Source of the DNA: Aequorivita iocasae
GTDB lineage: Bacteria > Bacteroidota > Bacteroidia > Flavobacteriales > Flavobacteriaceae
NCBI RefSeq assembly: GCF_016757735.1
Contig: NZ_CP068439.1
Span: forward strand, 2,940,001-3,004,000
Direction: 5' to 3'
Length of the DNA: 64,000 nt
Below are positions 17,419 through 26,874 of this stretch, in pieces (the stretch's first letter is position 1; the number at the start of each line of letters is the position of its first letter). The notes beneath the pieces are model-generated. The model did not search any database, was not told the DNA's origin, and worked only from the letters and a program-made list of their open reading frames with translations. The translations under genes were made by a program, and so were the position numbers.

Positions 17419-18396
17419 ATGAATATCAAACTTCCCTCTCTATTTCTGCTTTGCACTATTTCTTTTTCAACTGTTTCGGCACAATATACCGAAATGATCA
17501 ACACTAACCGGCCAGGAGGCTCGCAAGGTGCTTTTTCGGTTGGTACTAATGTACTTCAGGTTGAAACTGGATTTAGCTACGGAAAAGAAAAGCACGATCT
17601 TTTGAAAACAGAGACAAACGGTTTTAATATTGATTATTCCGTACGCTATGGTTTTTGGAAAGAACGTCTGGAAGTGAGCCTTATGGGCGAGTTTCAATCA
17701 AATTCGGTTACAGATAATCGATCATCATCAACAAGGGAATACAGTCTTTCGAACTTTAAGAGCAATACACTTGGCGCTAAATATTTAATATACGATCCCT
17801 ATCGAAAACGTGACCTAAAAGGCCCTAACCTTTACAGCTGGAAAGCAAATAACAAAACGCAATGGGCAGATTTAATTCCGGCAATCTCTATCTATGCGGG
17901 CGCCAATTTTGATTTTGCCGACAATCCATTTACTCCAGAGGCCGAGAGCAGTATTAGTCCAAAATTGGTGCTTTCTACCCAAAATAATTTTATTGGCGGG
18001 TGGGTTTTTGTAACCAATATTATTGTAGATCGGGTAACAACAGATTTCCCTACTTATGGCTACATAATAACGCTTACGCACGCTACCAATCGCTATTTTT
18101 CGGTCTTTCTTGAAAATCAAGGTTTAAAAAGTGACTTTTATGCAGACCAATTAATCCGCGGTGGCGCTGCTGCCCTCATTAATCAAAACCTACAAGTAGA
18201 TCTTTCACTAACTTACAGTTTTAAGGATACTCCATCTAAATTTTATGGACGAGCAGGCCTAGCCTATAGATTTGATATGCACAATAAAGATGAATATTTA
18301 GAGGATGATGCAAATAAAGAGATGAAAGACAAAAAAGAAAAGGATAAAAAAGAAGAACGCCAAGAAGAATTGAACTTGGACGAAGGTGGTGAATAA
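17419..18396 (+). CDS. outer-membrane beta-structure protein (PF13557-like 'transporter')
   Basis: 325 residues with a signal peptide cleaved after TVSA, then INTNRPGGSQGAFSVGTNVLQVETGFSYG, the opening of the family once named for meta-pathway phenol degradation proteins: small outer-membrane barrels of unknown substrate. Alternating amphipathic strands with aromatic girdles run to SKFYGRAGLAYRFDMHN. It ends with a very acidic/lysine-rich tail (DKKEKDKKEERQEELNLDEGGE region, last ~30 residues), likely a disordered extension. A TATCTTTG -7 (17393-17400) precedes the ATG. The GNAT-like gene follows after 14 nt, so the two are probably one operon. Confidence 0.75.
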   Translation: MNIKLPSLFLLCTISFSTVSAQYTEMINTNRPGGSQGAFSVGTNVLQVETGFSYGKEKHDLLKTETNGFNIDYSVRYGFWKERLEVSLMGEFQSNSVTDNRSSSTREYSLSNFKSNTLGAKYLIYDPYRKRDLKGPNLYSWKANNKTQWADLIPAISIYAGANFDFADNPFTPEAESSISPKLVLSTQNNFIGGWVFVTNIIVDRVTTDFPTYGYIITLTHATNRYFSVFLENQGLKSDFYADQLIRGGAAALINQNLQVDLSLTYSFKDTPSKFYGRAGLAYRFDMHNKDEYLEDDANKEMKDKKEKDKKEERQEELNLDEGGE

Positions 18397-18410
18397 TAAC
18401 ATTTTTGTGT

Positions 18411-19529
18411 ATGATTACAATAAAACAACTTACCTCAAAAAGTGATCTTAAAAAATTTGTCACTTTTCCCTTTAAATTATACAAAGACAGCAAATATTGG
18501 GTTCCATCACTCATTAAGGATGAGATGGAAACCTTGGATACTGAAAAAAATCCTGTTTTTAAAAATGCCGAAGCTTGGTATTATTTGGCTTATAAAGGAG
18601 ATGAAATTGTTGGTCGTATCGCAGTTATTTTAAATCATTTGGAGGTAAATGAACAGGGGAAGAAAAAGATACGCTTTGGCTGGTTGGATATGGTTGATGA
18701 TATTGAAGTGACCAAAGCCTTACTTGAAAAAGCATACGAAAAAGGCCATGAACACAACCTGGAATATGCCGAAGGCCCCGTAGGCTTTAGTAATATGGAA
18801 AAAGCGGGAATTTTAACAATGGGTTTTGAGGAAATGAACACCATGATTACTTGGTATCATTACCCATATTATGCAGAGCACTTGGAAAAACTGGGCTTTG
18901 AGAAACAGGCAACTTGGGTAGAATATAAAATGAACATACCTCCTGCTATTCTTGATAAAGTGAAAAAATTCTCAAAGTTAGTTCGCGAACGTTATCAAAT
19001 ATCTGTTATTCGTTTTAAAAACAAAAAAGAAATCCTTCCGTACGTAGATAGTATGTTCGATTTGCTGAACAAAACCTATAATAGCCTACAGACCTTTGTT
19101 CCAATCCAACAATATCAAATTGATTATTATAAAGAAAAATATTTTAGTTTTATACATCCTGATTATATAACCTGCATAAAAGACAAGGAAGGAAAGCTTA
19201 TAGCATTTTCAATCGTAATGCCTTCTTTTTCCAAAGCACTGAAAAAAGCCAACGGCAAACTCTTTCCGTTTGGTTGGAGTCATATTTTGAAAGCCCAGAA
19301 AAAGAATGATACAGCCGCTTTTTATTTAATAGGAATTGACCCAGAATACCAAGGCAAGGGCGTTACGGCTATTATTTTTGAAGAGATGCAATATCTCTTC
19401 AATTCCAAAGGAATACAGACCGTTGAAACAAATCCCGAATTAAAGGAAAACACTGCGGTACAGTTGCTTTGGAAAGATTATAATCCAGTACAACATAAAG
19501 AGCGGAGTACTTTTAGAAAGAATATTTAA
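18411..19529 (+). CDS. GNAT-like N-acetyltransferase-fold protein
   Basis: 372 residues from ATG 18411 (an in-frame TTG two codons earlier is less likely). It has two acyltransferase-like halves: an N-terminal part with YYLAYKGDEIVGRIAVILN and a C-terminal part with FYLIGIDPEYQGKGVTAIIFEEM, whose Q-G-K-G matches the acetyl-CoA pyrophosphate loop (Q/RxxGxG/A) of GNAT enzymes. Related Bacteroidota proteins are sometimes labelled GTP cyclohydrolase, which nothing here supports. No signal peptide; cytosolic. The acceptor is unknown. Co-directional with the outer-membrane protein gene upstream and closed by a strong terminator. Confidence 0.75.
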   Translation: MITIKQLTSKSDLKKFVTFPFKLYKDSKYWVPSLIKDEMETLDTEKNPVFKNAEAWYYLAYKGDEIVGRIAVILNHLEVNEQGKKKIRFGWLDMVDDIEVTKALLEKAYEKGHEHNLEYAEGPVGFSNMEKAGILTMGFEEMNTMITWYHYPYYAEHLEKLGFEKQATWVEYKMNIPPAILDKVKKFSKLVRERYQISVIRFKNKKEILPYVDSMFDLLNKTYNSLQTFVPIQQYQIDYYKEKYFSFIHPDYITCIKDKEGKLIAFSIVMPSFSKALKKANGKLFPFGWSHILKAQKKNDTAAFYLIGIDPEYQGKGVTAIIFEEMQYLFNSKGIQTVETNPELKENTAVQLLWKDYNPVQHKERSTFRKNI

Positions 19530-19532
19530 ATA

Positions 19533-19562
19533 AAAAATCCACCCAAAAAAGGTGGATTTTTC
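19533..19562 (+). terminator. terminator after the GNAT-like gene
   Basis: Perfect AAAATCCACC / GGTGGATTTT stem (19534-19543 with 19551-19560), 7-nt A-rich loop and terminal T residues, 4 nt past the stop codon. It lies between convergent genes and could act in both directions. Confidence 0.9.
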
Positions 19563-19597
19563 AATATTATAAGATTCCCGCCTGCGCGGAAATTTGT

Positions 19598-20863
19598 TTA
19601 AATCTTCTCTCCCATCGCCTCAGCAACAGCGGCAGAAAGACGTTTATAAGTACCGTTCTCCAAGCGCTCGCGGATGGATGAAAAAGCTTCCAAAGTCTCT
19701 TCAATATCCTGCATAGTATGTGAAGCCGTTGGAATCATTCTTAAAAGAATCAATCCTTTCGGAATTACTGGATAAACTACAATTGAGCAGAAAATACCGT
19801 GGTTTTCACGAAGATCTTTTACAAGAGCCATGGCTTCCGGAATACTTCCTTTTAGATAAACTGGTGTTACGCAACTTTGCGTGGTTCCTATATCAAAACC
19901 TCTTTTTTTCAATCCACCCTGAAGTGCGTTTACATTTTCCCAAAGTTTTTCCTTCAATTCGGGCATGGTGCGAAGCATATCCAAACGCTTCAAAGCGCCT
20001 TCCACCAAAACCATTTGCAAGGATTTTGCAAACATTTGCGAACGCAGGTTGTATTTTAAGTAATTCATAATCTCTTCGTCACCCGCAATAAAAGCTCCGG
20101 TACTCGCCATAGATTTTGCAAATGTGGCAAAATAAATATCAATTCCATCCTGAACGCCTTGCTCCTCGCCTGCTCCAGCACCAGTTTTACCAAGTGTTCC
20201 GAAGCCATGGGCATCATCCACAAAAAACCGGAAGTTGTATTTTTTCTTAAGTGCAATAATTTCCTTCAATTTTCCCTGTTCCCCTCGCATTCCGAAGACT
20301 CCTTCAGAAATAAGAAGAATGCCACCGCCAGTTTTTTCAGCTACTTTTGTGGCACGCTGAAGGTTTTTTTCGATACTTTCCATATCGTTGTGCTTGTATG
20401 TAAAACGTTGCCCCAAATGAAGGCGAACACCATCAATAATACATGCATGGGCATCAACATCATAAACAATCACGTCGTCTTTTGAAACGAGTGCGTCTAT
20501 AGTTGAAACCATTCCTTGATAACCAAAATTCAAAAGATAAGCTGCCTCTTTGCCTACAAAAGCTGCTAGCTCTCTTTGTAATTGCTCGTGAAGATCGGTA
20601 TGGCCACTCATCATCCGGGCGCCCATTGGGTATGCAGAGCCCCATTTTTTGGCAGCTTCAGCATCTACTTTTCTAACTTCTGGGTGGTTGGCAAGACCTA
20701 AGTAATCATTAATACTCCAAGTTATTACTTCTTTGCCCTTAAACTTCATCCTGTTAGAGATTGGACCTTCCAGTTTTGGGAAAACAAAATAGCCTTCCGC
20801 TTGTTCAGCCCATTTTCCTAACGGACCTTTATCTTTATAGATTTTATCGAATAAATCTTTCAT
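19598..20863 (-). CDS. alpha-oxoamine synthase (candidate cysteate/serine acyltransferase)
   Basis: A 421-residue PLP enzyme of the family containing serine palmitoyltransferase, KBL and BioF, which condense an amino acid with an acyl thioester with loss of CO2. Seen: WSINDYLGLANHPEV, His139 in DAHACIIDG (stacks on PLP), Asp-Ala-His in FFVDDAHGFGTLG, and the Schiff-base Lys250 in ATFAKSMAST. In Flavobacterium johnsoniae a member of this family is the cysteate acyltransferase making capnine, the sulfonolipid base needed for efficient gliding. The adjacent cysteine-synthase-like gene, which could supply cysteate, favours that role, but serine palmitoyltransferase for sphingolipids is the main alternative. 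A minus-strand TAATTTTG lies at 20889-20896. Confidence 0.85.
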   Translation of the reverse strand: MKDLFDKIYKDKGPLGKWAEQAEGYFVFPKLEGPISNRMKFKGKEVITWSINDYLGLANHPEVRKVDAEAAKKWGSAYPMGARMMSGHTDLHEQLQRELAAFVGKEAAYLLNFGYQGMVSTIDALVSKDDVIVYDVDAHACIIDGVRLHLGQRFTYKHNDMESIEKNLQRATKVAEKTGGGILLISEGVFGMRGEQGKLKEIIALKKKYNFRFFVDDAHGFGTLGKTGAGAGEEQGVQDGIDIYFATFAKSMASTGAFIAGDEEIMNYLKYNLRSQMFAKSLQMVLVEGALKRLDMLRTMPELKEKLWENVNALQGGLKKRGFDIGTTQSCVTPVYLKGSIPEAMALVKDLRENHGIFCSIVVYPVIPKGLILLRMIPTASHTMQDIEETLEAFSSIRERLENGTYKRLSAAVAEAMGEKI

Positions 20864-20955
20864 TAAATCTTTAGTTAAAAATGCGGGACAAAATTAATTA
20901 AATTATTTGTGAGATATTAGATTTTGGGCAGTAGATTTTAGAATGTCACTATCAG

Positions 20956-20992
20956 AAAAAAAAATCCCGAAAGCGCGTTGCAATCGGGATTT
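20956..20992 (-). terminator. terminator after the cysteine-synthase-like gene
   Basis: On the minus strand AAATCCCGA and TCGGGATTT arms enclose a 13-nt loop, followed by a run of eight T. It separates the transcripts of the two PLP-enzyme genes. Confidence 0.88.
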
Positions 20993-21028
20993 AAGTGATT
21001 TAATACTTTTTACTTCTTATTTGGGAAA

Positions 21029-22066
21029 CTATTTCACAAATTCTATTTGATGAATTTCAGCAGTTTCAGAATCAAAAAAGCCCTGCTGGCTCATCCATTC
21101 ATCATTGTAAATTTTGCTCATGTAGCGTGAACCGTGATCGGGAAATATAACAACTATATTGCTGTTTTGGTCAAATTCACCTTCTTCTTCAAGTTGCTTC
21201 AAACCTTGCATTGCCGCCCCGCTTGTATAGCCCACAAACAGTCCTTCAGTTTTTGCAAGTTCGCGGGCAGTGTGGGCACTGCTCTCATCTGTTACTTTTT
21301 CGAATTTATCAATAATATTGAAGTCTGTAGCGGTAGGAATTAAGTTCTTTCCCAAACCTTCAATGCGATATGGATAGATTTCATTGGCATCAAATTCCTT
21401 GGTTTGGTGATATTTTTGAAGTACAGAGCCGTAAGCGTCAATACCTATTACTTTTATATTTGGATTCTTTTCTTTTAAAAAACGTGCCGTTCCAGAAATG
21501 GTTCCTCCGGTTCCACTGCAAGCTACCAAATGGGTGATTTTCCCCGCTGTCTGTTCCCAAATTTCCGGACCAGTAGTTTGATAATGTGCATCAATATTTA
21601 ATTCATTAAAATATTGATTTATGTAAACCGAACCTTTTATTTCATTGTGAAGTCTTTTTGCAACCTCGTAATAGGACCGAGGATCATCTGCGCTTACGTG
21701 TGCGGGGCATACGTAAACCTTAGCTCCCATTGTTTTCAGCATATCAATTTTATCAGCCGAAGATTTTGAACTTACGGCCAAAATACATTCGTAACCTTTA
21801 ATAATACTAACCATCGCTATGCTAAAACCTGTGTTGCCGCTTGTGGTTTCTATAATAGTATCGCCTGGCTTAAGAATACCTTTTCTTTCGGCTTCTTCAA
21901 TAATATAAAGTGCAATACGGTCTTTGGTAGAATGTCCCGGGTTGAATGCTTCAACTTTTGCGAAATAATTACCCTTCATCTTCTGGGTAATCTTGTTAAG
22001 CTTTATCAACGGTGTGTTGCCTATAAGTTCCAACACGTTATTGTGGGCTTTTATTTCTTCTTTCAT
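21029..22066 (-). CDS. PLP-dependent cysteine synthase family protein (candidate cysteate synthase)
   Basis: A 345-residue fold-type II PLP enzyme. [11 protein letters not shown] and [11 protein letters not shown] carry the PLP Lys48, [13 protein letters not shown] is the substrate/phosphate loop, and [16 protein letters not shown] anchors the PLP phosphate. It resembles cysteine synthase and cystathionine beta-synthase catalytic domains but has no C-terminal CBS domains. The usual reaction replaces the beta-substituent of an (O-acyl/phospho)serine by a nucleophile; sulfite in place of sulfide would yield cysteate. The adjacent alpha-oxoamine synthase makes that attractive, but plain cysteine or cystathionine synthesis cannot be excluded. 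A good minus-strand TACCTTTG element (22123-22130) lies upstream and a terminator downstream. Confidence 0.85.
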   Translation of the reverse strand: MKEEIKAHNNVLELIGNTPLIKLNKITQKMKGNYFAKVEAFNPGHSTKDRIALYIIEEAERKGILKPGDTIIETTSGNTGFSIAMVSIIKGYECILAVSSKSSADKIDMLKTMGAKVYVCPAHVSADDPRSYYEVAKRLHNEIKGSVYINQYFNELNIDAHYQTTGPEIWEQTAGKITHLVACSGTGGTISGTARFLKEKNPNIKVIGIDAYGSVLQKYHQTKEFDANEIYPYRIEGLGKNLIPTATDFNIIDKFEKVTDESSAHTARELAKTEGLFVGYTSGAAMQGLKQLEEEGEFDQNSNIVVIFPDHGSRYMSKIYNDEWMSQQGFFDSETAEIHQIEFVK

Positions 22067-22144
22067 AAAGAGGGAGTTCGTTTTAAAATGACTTCAGTAT
22101 GAAACTGAAAATTTTAACCGCACAAAGGTAAGGAATTATTTTTA

Positions 22145-24280
22145 TTACTCCTTAATTCCTTCCAAATCCAATAGAAAGGCATAGTCCATAGCTACTTCCT
22201 TTAACGCCTCAAAGCGTCCGGAAGCACCGCCATGGCCAGCATCCATATTGGTTTGCAACAGCAATATATTATTGTCAGTTTTTAAATCTCTAAGTTTGGC
22301 GACCCATTTCGCGGGTTCCCAATATTGCACTTGGCTGTCGTGCAGACCCGTTGTAACCAGCATATTTGGATAGGCCTTTGCCGCAACATTATCATAGGGT
22401 GAATAACTTTTCATGTAATTGTAATATTCAACCTCATTGGGATTTCCCCACTCGTCATACTCTCCTGTAGTTAACGGAATGGAATCATCTAGCATAGTTG
22501 TAACCACATCCACAAATGGTACAGAGGCTATTACGCCATTGTACAATTCTGGAGCCATATTTACAATGGCGCCCATCAAAAGGCCGCCAGCAGAGCCACC
22601 AGAAGCATAAAGATGCTCTGGAGAAGTATAACCCTCTTCTATTAAATATTTGGAAGCATCAATAAAATCGGTAAATGTATTTTTCTTTTTTAGCAATTTT
22701 CCGTCCTCATACCATTGACGCCCCATATATTCCCCACCGCGAATGTGCGCAATTGCGAAAACAAAACCACGGTCCAACAAACTTAACCTAACCGTAGAAA
22801 AGTAAGGATCTATAGTAGCACCATAGGAACCATAACCATATACTAACGTTGGGTTTTTACCATCTTTTTTAATTCCCTTTCTGTAGATAACCGACATAGG
22901 GATTTTTGTTCCATCCGCGGCAGTTGCCCATAAGCGCTCGGTTTCATAGTTATTTTTATCAAATTTTCCTCCCAAGACTTCGGTCTCTTTCAAAACCGTT
23001 TTCTCTTTGCTTTCCATATTGAAATCAATAACCGAAGCGGGTGTATTCAATGAATTGTAACCGTACCGAAGCACCTTTGTGTCAAATTCTGGATTCTGGG
23101 TTGTATAGGCTGTATAGGTTTCGTTATCAAAAGGCAAATAATAATCGGTTTCACCTTTCCATTTTTTTATTCGAATTTTGGTTAAACCGTTATTACGCTC
23201 GCTCACCACCAAATAATCCTTAAAAATATCGATATCTTCCAACAGCACATCATCACGATGCGGAATCATATCCACCCAATTTTCTTGGGAAGTTTTGTCT
23301 ACCGATGTTTTCATAAGTTTAAAGTTGAGCGCTTTGTCCTTATTGGTCAGAACATACCAATGGTTGCCGTAGTGCGAAATGCTATATTCCAACCCTCTTT
23401 CACGCGGCTGGAAAATTTTAAATTCGCCCAATGGGTTATCGGCATCCAAAACCCTGTATTCTGAAGTCAGTGTACTGTAACTCCCTATTACTATATATTC
23501 TCGAGATTTTGTTTTGTAGACGTAGGTGCCAAAGGTTTCGTCCTCTTCAGTAAAAATCAACTCGTCCGTTATAGGATCGGTGCCTAAGGTATGACGGTAA
23601 ATTCTATCGGCACGCAGCGTTTTCTCGTCCTTTCGGGCGTAAAAAAGTGTTTTATTACCGTTTCCCCACGTTGCACTTCCCGTTGTTAAAGGAATACGTT
23701 CTGGGTAAATTTCACCGGTTTCTAGATTCTTTATATAGATGTCGTATTTTCTTCGGCTTAGGGTATCTACCCCAAAAGAAACAAGCTTATTGTCTTCAGA
23801 AACATTCAATCCTGTTAGATTGTAATAGGAATACCCCTTCGCCATTTCGTTCACATCAAAAAGAATTTCTTCCGCAGCGTCCAAAGAGTTTTTTTTGCGG
23901 GTATAGATCGGATAATCCTTTCCGGTTTCATATTTTGTGATGTAGTAATAACCATTAAGTTTGTACGGAACTGACTCGTCATCCTCCTTTATGCGCGCCT
24001 TCATTTCCTCAAAAAGATTTTTTTTGAAATCTTTTGTGTGTGCAGTCATTGCTTCGTAATATTCATTTTCTTCCTTCAAATAATTTATTACCTTTTCATC
24101 CTCGAGATTGTTGAGCCAGTAATATTCATCAATGCGAACATCTCCGTGCTTTTCAAGTTTTTTATTAATTTTTTGAGCTTTCGGGGGCGTGATTTTCATG
24201 ATTTCTTCTGCAGTTTTCTGTGCATTAATTGAAGGCGCAAAAATAAGATAAGCAATTGAAAAGAAGGCCAATTTTTTCAT
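22145..24280 (-). CDS. S9 family peptidase, oligopeptidase B type
   Basis: 711 residues including a signal peptide (MKKLAFFSIAYLIFAPSINA), so periplasmic. The N-terminal ~400 residues form the beta-propeller (DEYYWLNNLEDEKV opening typical of oligopeptidase B/prolyl oligopeptidase), and the C-terminal alpha/beta-hydrolase domain has the Ser elbow ASGGSAGGLLMG, Asp in TGLHDSQVQYWEPAKW and His in DAGHGGASGRF. The RGGEYMGRQWYEDGKLLKKKNTF segment is characteristic of this family. It should cleave short peptides after basic residues or proline. Monocistronic; divergent from ybaB. Confidence 0.92.
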   Translation of the reverse strand: MKKLAFFSIAYLIFAPSINAQKTAEEIMKITPPKAQKINKKLEKHGDVRIDEYYWLNNLEDEKVINYLKEENEYYEAMTAHTKDFKKNLFEEMKARIKEDDESVPYKLNGYYYITKYETGKDYPIYTRKKNSLDAAEEILFDVNEMAKGYSYYNLTGLNVSEDNKLVSFGVDTLSRRKYDIYIKNLETGEIYPERIPLTTGSATWGNGNKTLFYARKDEKTLRADRIYRHTLGTDPITDELIFTEEDETFGTYVYKTKSREYIVIGSYSTLTSEYRVLDADNPLGEFKIFQPRERGLEYSISHYGNHWYVLTNKDKALNFKLMKTSVDKTSQENWVDMIPHRDDVLLEDIDIFKDYLVVSERNNGLTKIRIKKWKGETDYYLPFDNETYTAYTTQNPEFDTKVLRYGYNSLNTPASVIDFNMESKEKTVLKETEVLGGKFDKNNYETERLWATAADGTKIPMSVIYRKGIKKDGKNPTLVYGYGSYGATIDPYFSTVRLSLLDRGFVFAIAHIRGGEYMGRQWYEDGKLLKKKNTFTDFIDASKYLIEEGYTSPEHLYASGGSAGGLLMGAIVNMAPELYNGVIASVPFVDVVTTMLDDSIPLTTGEYDEWGNPNEVEYYNYMKSYSPYDNVAAKAYPNMLVTTGLHDSQVQYWEPAKWVAKLRDLKTDNNILLLQTNMDAGHGGASGRFEALKEVAMDYAFLLDLEGIKE

Positions 24281-24290
24281 AAAGAAGGCT

Positions 24291-24321
24291 TGATTAATAA
24301 GTGTACAAAGTAGTAAATTTG
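24291..24321 (+). promoter_or_regulatory. sigma-A type Bacteroidota promoter of ybaB
   Basis: TTG (24291-24293), 20-nt spacer, TAAATTTG (24314-24321), 21 nt before the ATG: an excellent match to the Flavobacterium consensus. Confidence 0.8.
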
Positions 24322-24342
24322 CATTAAACTAAAACAAAAAAA

Positions 24343-24666
24343 ATGTTTGGAGATTTAATGGGAATGATGGGAAAACTTAAAGAAACCCAAGAGAAAGTAG
24401 AAGCAACCAAAAAACGGCTTGACAACGTATTAATTGACGAAGCTAGCAGTGATGGACTTTTAAAAATAACCTTAACGGCAAACCGAAAAATTAAAAGTGT
24501 TGAAATAGCAGATAGTTTGCTGGAAGATAAAGAGCAATTAGAAGATTATTTAATTTTAACCTTGAACAAAGCCATTGAAAAAGCTACAAATGTTCACGAA
24601 ACAGAAGTAGCTGCGGTTGCAAAAGAGGGCATGCCCAACATTCCAGGAATGGATATGTTTAAATAA
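24343..24666 (+). CDS. YbaB/EbfC family nucleoid-associated protein
   Basis: 107 residues: N-terminal [25 protein letters not shown] helix (the Met-rich start of the family), a central beta-hairpin ([19 protein letters not shown]) and a long C-terminal helix ending PNIPGMDMF. YbaB-type proteins are small homodimers that bind DNA with little sequence preference. In many bacteria the gene sits with dnaX and recR; here it stands alone after its own promoter, which is usual in Flavobacteria. Confidence 0.92.
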   Translation: MFGDLMGMMGKLKETQEKVEATKKRLDNVLIDEASSDGLLKITLTANRKIKSVEIADSLLEDKEQLEDYLILTLNKAIEKATNVHETEVAAVAKEGMPNIPGMDMFK

Positions 24667-24766
24667 TATGCTAAACTTATTATAAATACACTCAGCAATT
24701 TTTTAAACACCTTGTTTTTCACGATATTGAAGTTTTAAATATTCAGTCAACCTTTAACACCAAATT

Positions 24767-25087
24767 ATGTTTGAACTCAAAAAAAGCGGTGATAAATTTC
24801 ACTTTGTATTAAAAGCGGCCAACGGCCAAGTTATTTTAACCAGCCAAATGTACGCCACCAAAGCTTCCGCTATGAATGGAATTGAATCTGTCCAAAAAAA
24901 CTGCGGAAAAGACAGTAGTTTTGAAATAAAAACCGCAAAAAACGGAAAAATTCACTTTAATATTAAAGCTACCAACGGACAGATAATTGGGAGCAGCCAA
25001 ATGTACGCTGCAGAAAGTGGCGCAAAAAACGGAATTGAATCCGTGCGTAAAAATGCTCCAGGAGCTACGGTAAAAGAAGTTGAGTAA
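24767..25087 (+). CDS. YegP family protein (DUF1508 tandem repeat)
   Basis: 106 residues made of two near-identical halves: each has F(E/H)(L/I)K...G..HF..KA.NGQ(V/I)I..SQMYA...(A/G)..GIESV.KN. This duplicated DUF1508 module is the YegP/UPF0339 signature; structures show an all-beta dimer-like fold but no reaction is established. No signal peptide. The 100-nt leader shows no clear -7 element that I can call. It converges on the threonine aldolase gene with a single base between the stops. Confidence 0.9.
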   Translation: MFELKKSGDKFHFVLKAANGQVILTSQMYATKASAMNGIESVQKNCGKDSSFEIKTAKNGKIHFNIKATNGQIIGSSQMYAAESGAKNGIESVRKNAPGATVKEVE

Positions 25088-25088
25088 C

Positions 25089-26111
25089 CTATTTATAGTT
25101 TTTCAGGATTTTTAAAAACGATTCGTGCTTACTTTCGGTGTAATCGAGATGCGTAACAATACGTAGCTTGCCCTGCCCCATTGCGCTGATTTTTATGTTT
25201 TTTTGAAGAAGGTCATTCATAAACTTCTCTTCTGAAATTTCTTTTTCCAAATAAAATATTACAATATTGGTCTCGGTAGGTTCTACCTTTTTTACATAGG
25301 CTTGTTGCGAAAGTACTGCTGCAATTTCAAATGCCTTTTTGTGGTCTTCTGCTAACCGTTCCATTTGATTGTCCAATGCGTAAATTCCGGCAGCTGCCAT
25401 AAAACCTATTTGACGCATACCTCCTCCTAGCACCTTGCGTACACGCATGGCTTTCTTCATAATGTCTTTTTTGCCAATTAAAACACTCCCCATGGGCGTG
25501 CCCAAACCTTTGCTTAAGCAAACAGAAATGGTATCAAAAACTTTTCCGTATTCTTTTGGATCTTCCTTTTTGGCAATTAAAGCGTTCCAGATGCGCGCTC
25601 CATCCAAGTGAAAGCCAAGTTGGTGTGTATCGCAAACCTGTTTAATTTTTTCAATTTCTGAAAAATTGTAACAGGCGCCACCACCTTTATTCGTAGTGTT
25701 TTCCAAACAAACCAAACTAGTTAGCGGACTATGGTAAAAGTCTGGTGGATTAATGCTCTCTTCCACTTGTTCCGCAGTTATCATTCCTCTGTTGCCGTCA
25801 ATTAATTTGCACGAAACACCACTATTGAAAGAAACGCCCCCACCTTCATAATTATAAACATGGGCCCATTTATCGGCTATCAACTGTTCTCCCGGTTGGG
25901 TATGCATTTTAATGGCCGCCTGATTTGCCATACTTCCCGTGGGAAAAAAAAGAGCGGTATCCATCCCAAACATTTCTGCCAATTTTTGTTCCAGGTTATT
26001 GGCCGTGGGGTCTTCTTTATAAACGTCATCGCCCACTTCAGCATTTAGTATGGCTTCCAGCATGCCCATTGTGGGCTTTGTAACGGTATCGCTTCGTAAA
26101 TCTATAATCAT
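25089..26111 (-). CDS. low-specificity L-threonine aldolase
   Basis: A 340-residue fold-type I PLP enzyme that cleaves L-threonine/allo-threonine to glycine and acetaldehyde. Seen: the family opening IDLRSDTVTKPT, FPTGSMANQAA, HVYNYEGGG, the FHLDGARIWNA Asp that binds the PLP nitrogen, and the Schiff-base Lys in CLSKGLGTPMGSVL. Length and motif order are canonical. The upstream secreted-protein gene ends 9 nt before this ATG, so the two may share a transcript, though no functional link is evident. Confidence 0.92.
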   Translation of the reverse strand: MIIDLRSDTVTKPTMGMLEAILNAEVGDDVYKEDPTANNLEQKLAEMFGMDTALFFPTGSMANQAAIKMHTQPGEQLIADKWAHVYNYEGGGVSFNSGVSCKLIDGNRGMITAEQVEESINPPDFYHSPLTSLVCLENTTNKGGGACYNFSEIEKIKQVCDTHQLGFHLDGARIWNALIAKKEDPKEYGKVFDTISVCLSKGLGTPMGSVLIGKKDIMKKAMRVRKVLGGGMRQIGFMAAAGIYALDNQMERLAEDHKKAFEIAAVLSQQAYVKKVEPTETNIVIFYLEKEISEEKFMNDLLQKNIKISAMGQGKLRIVTHLDYTESKHESFLKILKNYK

Positions 26112-26120
26112 CTGTATTTT

Positions 26121-26750
26121 TTACTTTTCTCTTAATAAACTTCCAGAGTCCTCCATATTTTTGAACATTTCCGATAGCAAAATATCCAATTTTACTAGTG
26201 GTAGTGATCTATTATGCTCTGCATTAACGTTTTTATATTTTGACTCGTTGGTCAAATCAAATTCCCGAAAGCTCTTTTCAAAAGATTTTCCATCAAAAAC
26301 GAATTTATATTCTTTGTGGCAAGAATTCACAGTCATATTTCCGTAGGCATTCTCATCTACTTTTTCACCTTCATAAGGTTTTATCTCGCCCTGTTTCAAC
26401 GCCTGTTTGTCTTTAAAGAATTTCTCAATAGTCTTTTTTCTACTTATGCTTATAGGCATAAAACTTCCGCAATTGTCAAACTTTTGTAGCTTCATAACAT
26501 CTTCATCTTCGCTCCAAAAAACATACACAGAATAATAGGTGGATTTGGATGTGCACAGTTTGCCGTCAGGTAAATTAAACATCTGAATATTCCCATCACA
26601 ATAATCTTTCCTGTAAAAATATTCAGGGTTTTGTTGCAATTCAAGTTCTGCCATTTTTTGGGCAACCAGACTATCAACAAAGGCTTCATCATTTTGTGCG
26701 AAACCTATAGCTGTAAAGATGCATGTAAATAAAAGCAATGATTTTTTCAT
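26121..26750 (-). CDS. secreted protein of unknown function
   Basis: 209 residues with a signal peptide (MKKSLLLFTCIFTAIGFA, then QNDE). The mature part is polar, with several Cys (YCDGN, KLCTS, FDNCGSF, NSCHKEY) that could form disulfides in the periplasm, and a Lys-rich stretch KKTIEKFFKDKQALK. I recognise no family. It precedes the threonine aldolase gene in the same direction with a 9-nt gap. Confidence 0.72.
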   Translation of the reverse strand: MKKSLLLFTCIFTAIGFAQNDEAFVDSLVAQKMAELELQQNPEYFYRKDYCDGNIQMFNLPDGKLCTSKSTYYSVYVFWSEDEDVMKLQKFDNCGSFMPISISRKKTIEKFFKDKQALKQGEIKPYEGEKVDENAYGNMTVNSCHKEYKFVFDGKSFEKSFREFDLTNESKYKNVNAEHNRSLPLVKLDILLSEMFKNMEDSGSLLREK

Positions 26751-26874
26751 AAAAGAAAAGATTTAAAGGATTATTAATTCAGAATTGATAATCTCTAAGA
26801 AATTATAAAATTAGCCGAAAAATTCGTTCGGCTCACGAAGTTAATAGTATTTTTGCTGAAATTCTTACCTAAAA

